NCBI GenBank assembly: GCA_029907045.1
Contig: JARYMR010000074.1
Location: 1 to 7,507 of the forward strand
Origin: Candidatus Bathyarchaeota archaeon
Lineage (GTDB): Archaea > Thermoproteota > Bathyarchaeia > Bathyarchaeales > UBA233
Direction: 5' to 3'
Length of the DNA stretch: 7,507 bases
How positions within the stretch are numbered: position 1 is the first letter of the stretch; each line of letters begins with the position of its first letter. Shown piece after piece: positions 5,022 to 7,507 of this stretch. The position numbers and the translations under genes were made by a program. The notes beneath the pieces were generated by a model. The model did not search any database. It was not told the origin of the DNA and was given only the letters and a program-made list of their open reading frames with translations.

Positions 5022-6095
5022 TTGGGGTTGACATTACAGAAGGCTGCACGAATTGCTAGATATTCTATGGCTCCCAATAAGCCCTATCACGTACAGTGGA
5101 TGATTACAAGAAAATGTAACTATCGCTGCAGAGGATGTAACGTTTGGCGAGAACAAGATGAGAAGGAATTAACTACAGAAGAGGTCAAAAGGGGATTGGA
5201 TATTCTTAGGAGTCTTGGTGTTGTTGAAATAGTTTTTTCAGGAGGAAATCCTCTTTTAAGAGAGGATATGGACAAAATTTTGGAGTACGCTTCACGCTTT
5301 TTTATAACAACTGTTTATGATAATGGTAGCATGGCAGCAGAGAAAATGGATGCCTTACGCGACGTGGATTTTGTTGCCATTTCCCTAGACAGTTTGGATT
5401 CAAGAAAAAACGATTATGTAAAAGGCGTTAAAGGTTCATGGAAAAAAGCCATGCGAACAATCGAAAAACTTCATGCAAATGGAATTCAAGTTGGTGTGTC
5501 GCCGACCATCTCTCAATTCAACCTTTATGAAATGGCGGATTTCACTAACTACTTCTTAGAAAAAGGAATTCCTGTTTGGTATTGCCTATACTCTTATGAC
5601 TCCTCTAATGACTCAAATCAGCTTTTCAAAATTGGCAAGAAAAATAACGAGTTTGTAATAACGGATAACAAGGCTATGGTTGAACTTTGTGATACGCTCA
5701 TGAATATGGAAAGGAAAAACAGCAACGTTCTCATAACAACTAAAACTTTAGAGACTCTCAAAAACCTTTACTTGAATGGTACTAGAGTATGGAGATGCCG
5801 CGCCCTTCGAAACTTTTTTGTCATAGACCATTTAGGGCGAGTTGCTGGTTGCCATCTTAACCCACCCGCAGCATCAATTTTTGATTTGCCCCATGTCTGG
5901 GAGAGTGAGGAACTTAATGCTTTACGTAAAATTTATGGTGAATGTTCCAAGTGTATATACCTCTGCTATATTGTTTACTCCATCCATGGCAGCGTGGTTG
6001 GCAATTTGGAAATAGCCAAAGAGAAGTGGAGAAGCGCTAAACTTTTTTTAAGAAAAAAGCCTATCACGCCTCTAAGTTTGGTAACACAGAGATAA
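5022..6095 (+). CDS. Radical SAM protein with SPASM/twitch-like C-terminal cysteines
   Basis: A 357-residue radical S-adenosylmethionine enzyme. The SAM-binding [4Fe-4S] motif is C32-x3-C36-x2-C39 within TRKCNYRCRGCNVW, followed by FSGGNP (72-77), the usual GGEP region with Asn in place of Glu, and SLDSLD (121-126). The C-terminal part holds C259, C277, C308, C311 and C315 (WRCR, GCH, CSKCIYLC), a spacing that suggests an auxiliary Fe-S cluster as in SPASM or twitch proteins, although it is incomplete compared with a full seven-cysteine SPASM. Substrate unknown; relatives modify peptides, cofactors or lipids. An in-frame TGA at 5013-5015 limits the start to TTG 5022 or TTG 5028; neither has a convincing ribosome binding site. 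The last 32 nt overlap the convergent small membrane protein gene. Confidence 0.9.
   Translation: MGLTLQKAARIARYSMAPNKPYHVQWMITRKCNYRCRGCNVWREQDEKELTTEEVKRGLDILRSLGVVEIVFSGGNPLLREDMDKILEYASRFFITTVYDNGSMAAEKMDALRDVDFVAISLDSLDSRKNDYVKGVKGSWKKAMRTIEKLHANGIQVGVSPTISQFNLYEMADFTNYFLEKGIPVWYCLYSYDSSNDSNQLFKIGKKNNEFVITDNKAMVELCDTLMNMERKNSNVLITTKTLETLKNLYLNGTRVWRCRALRNFFVIDHLGRVAGCHLNPPAASIFDLPHVWESEELNALRKIYGECSKCIYLCYIVYSIHGSVVGNLEIAKEKWRSAKLFLRKKPITPLSLVTQR
6042..6059 (-). terminator. Oligo-T terminator-like palindrome after the minus-strand operon
   Basis: A symmetric A/T element: plus-strand C-T7 (6042-6049), then AAG, then A6-G (6053-6059). On the minus strand the run of six T residues starts about five bases after the TGA of the small membrane protein gene, ideally placed for archaeal U-tract termination. 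On the plus strand the seven T residues fall inside the last codons of the radical SAM gene (Leu-Phe-Leu-Arg-Lys-Lys), where ongoing translation would be expected to mask them. Confidence 0.5.
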
Positions 6096-6333
6096 CTTCT
6101 ACTATTTTCTTAACAAGCATTTTATCTAACATGTGCTCTTCTTCCACATCCAGTGTCGGTATAGCCTCTTTCCATAACGTTTGCATATCATTGGCATAAT
6201 CAAGTATGATTCTTGGTCCTGCATCTTTAGGCTTTTTCAGTTCGATGATTGAGGGTAAAAGCATAATGAGAATGAGGATTGAAACTCCCATTGTTAGTAA
6301 GATAAGTGTTGTTGGAGTCGGATTCGGAAACAT
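6064..6333 (-). CDS. Small single-pass membrane protein downstream of a processive glycosyltransferase
   Basis: An 89-residue protein I do not recognise. It has a short polar N-terminus, one strong hydrophobic helix (about 8-30, TTLILLTMGVSILILIMLL), then a basic ELKKPKDAGPR (31-41) that by the positive-inside rule puts the C-terminal half in the cytoplasm, and a soluble, probably helical tail with an acidic patch DVEEEH (62-67). ATG 6333 is the first start available: an in-frame TAA lies two codons before it. It begins 25 nt after the stop of the processive glycosyltransferase on the same strand, and a T6 tract follows its stop, so the two genes are probably co-transcribed. An accessory subunit of that enzyme is a reasonable inference. 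The antisense frame (6206-6439) is less plausible because it runs into the glycosyltransferase gene. Confidence 0.7.
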   Translation of the reverse strand: MFPNPTPTTLILLTMGVSILILIMLLPSIIELKKPKDAGPRIILDYANDMQTLWKEAIPTLDVEEEHMLDKMLVKKIVEVISVLPNLEA

Positions 6334-6358
6334 CCCTTATCTTTTTGGAATTTATCCA

Positions 6359-7507
6359 TCAACTAGCAATATAACTGTTTCCATTCCCAGAGTGAACAGT
6401 CTTTGTCCAATGGTTGCAATTTTTTCCAAAAACTTTTGATAAAAGCAGATCCATGAAGGCTTTTGTGCATATTGGAATGTTATATAGAAAAGTGAATATT
6501 AAAAGGGGGATTAGCCATTGAGCTCTTGTCCTACCATCCAAATATGCGCCTATTCCAACTTCAAAGAAGGGCGCGAAATTTCCCACAAAACTGTAAAGAG
6601 AAAAGGAAATTGGAATTGATTTCCAAAACAAGCTAAGCCATGATGAGGAGTTCAGGAAAAACAGTGAAACTCCAATAATCCAAGAAAACAAAACCAAGAC
6701 TGGCATGAAATACAGATTTAATAAAAGTAAGCCGTCGATTTTCTGTTTTAAACTTAAATTTTTGCTTCTTAAGACTTTAAGAGAATGCTTTAGGGCGCAT
6801 TGCATATGCCCCTTAGCCCATCTATACCTCTGCTTCCAATAGGCTCGCCAACTCTCCACGGCTTCTTCATAACATTCAGCATCATCCACGTAACTTATCC
6901 TATAACCAGCAAGGTATACACGAAAAGTTAAGTCCGTGTCTTCCGCAAGAATTGACTCATCCCATCCTCCTAAAATTTCTAATACGTCACGTTTGAAGCC
7001 TCCGACGGTGCCTCCAAACTGCGTAATTAATTCCAGATTATCTCTTGCTTGTTGGTCAACGCAGTATCCGCCTATTCTCTCTAAGGCAACAAGCCTCGTC
7101 ACCAAGTTTTGGGGCTCGTTTAATACGACAACTCTACCTTGCACTGCACCAACTTTTGGGTCGGCAAAATTTTTCACAAGTTTTTCTACAATATCCCTTT
7201 GTGGATAATAGTCCGCATCAAAGCATAGAATTATTTCTCCGTTGGTGTGCTTAAATCCAGCGTTTAGGGCTGACGCTTTCCCTCTTCTTCCTTCTTCTTG
7301 ACTTCGGTGTATAACTTTAATGTAAGGGTATTCTTTTGAGTATTCTTCGCCTATATTTCCCGTTTTATCCGTTGAGGCATCATCAATAACTATAACTTGT
7401 AACTTATCTTTTGGGTAAGTTAGTTTGGTCATCCCTTGAAGGATCCTTCCAATCACTTGCTCTTCATTATGTGCTGGAATAAGAATGGAAACTGTCGGTT
7501 GAGAAGT
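6359..7507 (-). CDS. Processive family 2 glycosyltransferase, N-terminus outside the window
   Basis: The frame stays open to the window edge, giving 382 residues without a start. It resembles membrane polysaccharide synthases of the cellulose/chitin/hyaluronan/poly-GlcNAc type (COG1215-like). Motifs numbered from the first visible residue: TVSILIPAHNEE (5-16), VIDDASTDKT (40-49), D97-A-D99 in CFDADYYP, FGGTVGGFKRD (164-174), catalytic AEDTDL (188-193) and QRYRW (226-230), the QxxRW signature of chain-elongating enzymes. C-terminal membrane helices lie near 259-285, 291-322 and 330-354; the tail HWTKTVHSG (366-374) is typical of the group. The GTG at 7456 cannot be the start, since the conserved first strand lies before it; relatives usually carry one or two further N-terminal helices. 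Probably polymerises or extends a surface glycan. Leads into the 89-residue membrane protein gene. Confidence 0.9.
   Translation of the reverse strand, partial: TSQPTVSILIPAHNEEQVIGRILQGMTKLTYPKDKLQVIVIDDASTDKTGNIGEEYSKEYPYIKVIHRSQEEGRRGKASALNAGFKHTNGEIILCFDADYYPQRDIVEKLVKNFADPKVGAVQGRVVVLNEPQNLVTRLVALERIGGYCVDQQARDNLELITQFGGTVGGFKRDVLEILGGWDESILAEDTDLTFRVYLAGYRISYVDDAECYEEAVESWRAYWKQRYRWAKGHMQCALKHSLKVLRSKNLSLKQKIDGLLLLNLYFMPVLVLFSWIIGVSLFFLNSSSWLSLFWKSIPISFSLYSFVGNFAPFFEVGIGAYLDGRTRAQWLIPLLIFTFLYNIPICTKAFMDLLLSKVFGKNCNHWTKTVHSGNGNSYIAS

Noticed and set aside
6206..6439. Plus-strand open frame of 77 codons opposite the small membrane protein
   Set aside because: It overlaps the 3' end of the processive glycosyltransferase gene in antisense by about 80 nt. 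The minus-strand frame has operon spacing, a sensible membrane topology and a terminator instead.
7454..7456. GTG at 7456 as the start of the processive glycosyltransferase
   Set aside because: The frame is open to the window edge and encodes TVSILIPAHNEE, the conserved first strand of the GT2 fold, before this codon.
1..7507. CRISPR arrays, tRNA or rRNA genes, insertion sequences
   Set aside because: No regularly spaced repeats, no cloverleaf-like segment that I could see, and no transposase motifs or terminal inverted repeats. Nearly all of the window is occupied by coding regions.

Overview
The window reads as chromosomal DNA of an AT-rich archaeon. Evidence: TATA-like boxes at plausible spacing upstream of several genes, one apparently leaderless gene, TTG and CTG starts behind purine-rich ribosome binding sites, oligo-T terminators without GC-rich hairpins, and a HypE-like AIR-synthase paralog of a type I associate with archaea. 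A TACK-type lineage such as Bathyarchaeia would fit, but that is inference; no rRNA or other phylogenetic marker is present.

Layout, left to right. (1) A possible tail of an upstream plus-strand gene (3-68), then a short intergenic region with a TATA-like box and a 30-bp near-perfect palindrome that ends 3 nt before the ribosome binding site of a TTG-started, solitary ECF-transporter S component (150-902, plus). (2) A three-gene minus-strand glycan cassette, read from 3803 down to 914: a GT2 glycosyltransferase lacking a normal DXD motif, an NAD-dependent sugar-nucleotide epimerase, and a membrane-anchored GT2 joined to the epimerase by an ATGA stop/start overlap. It converges on the S-component gene with an 11-nt gap. 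(3) On the plus strand, divergent from the cassette, a HypE-like PurM-fold protein that appears to start at a CTG codon behind a perfect Shine-Dalgarno, followed by a radical SAM protein with C-terminal cysteines suggesting an auxiliary Fe-S cluster. (4) On the minus strand at the right edge, a processive QxxRW-type GT2 whose N-terminus lies outside the window, followed 25 nt later by an 89-aa single-TM protein whose end overlaps the 3' end of the radical SAM gene by 32 nt.

The biological theme is cell-surface or lipid-linked glycan synthesis: the epimerase can supply an activated sugar, two GT2 enzymes can transfer sugars, and the processive GT2 with its small membrane partner can polymerise or export a glycan. 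The S component, the HypE-like protein and the radical SAM enzyme have no demonstrable link to this theme beyond proximity. I see no CRISPR array, tRNA, rRNA, insertion sequence or phage gene. No gene-free stretch exceeds about 150 bases.
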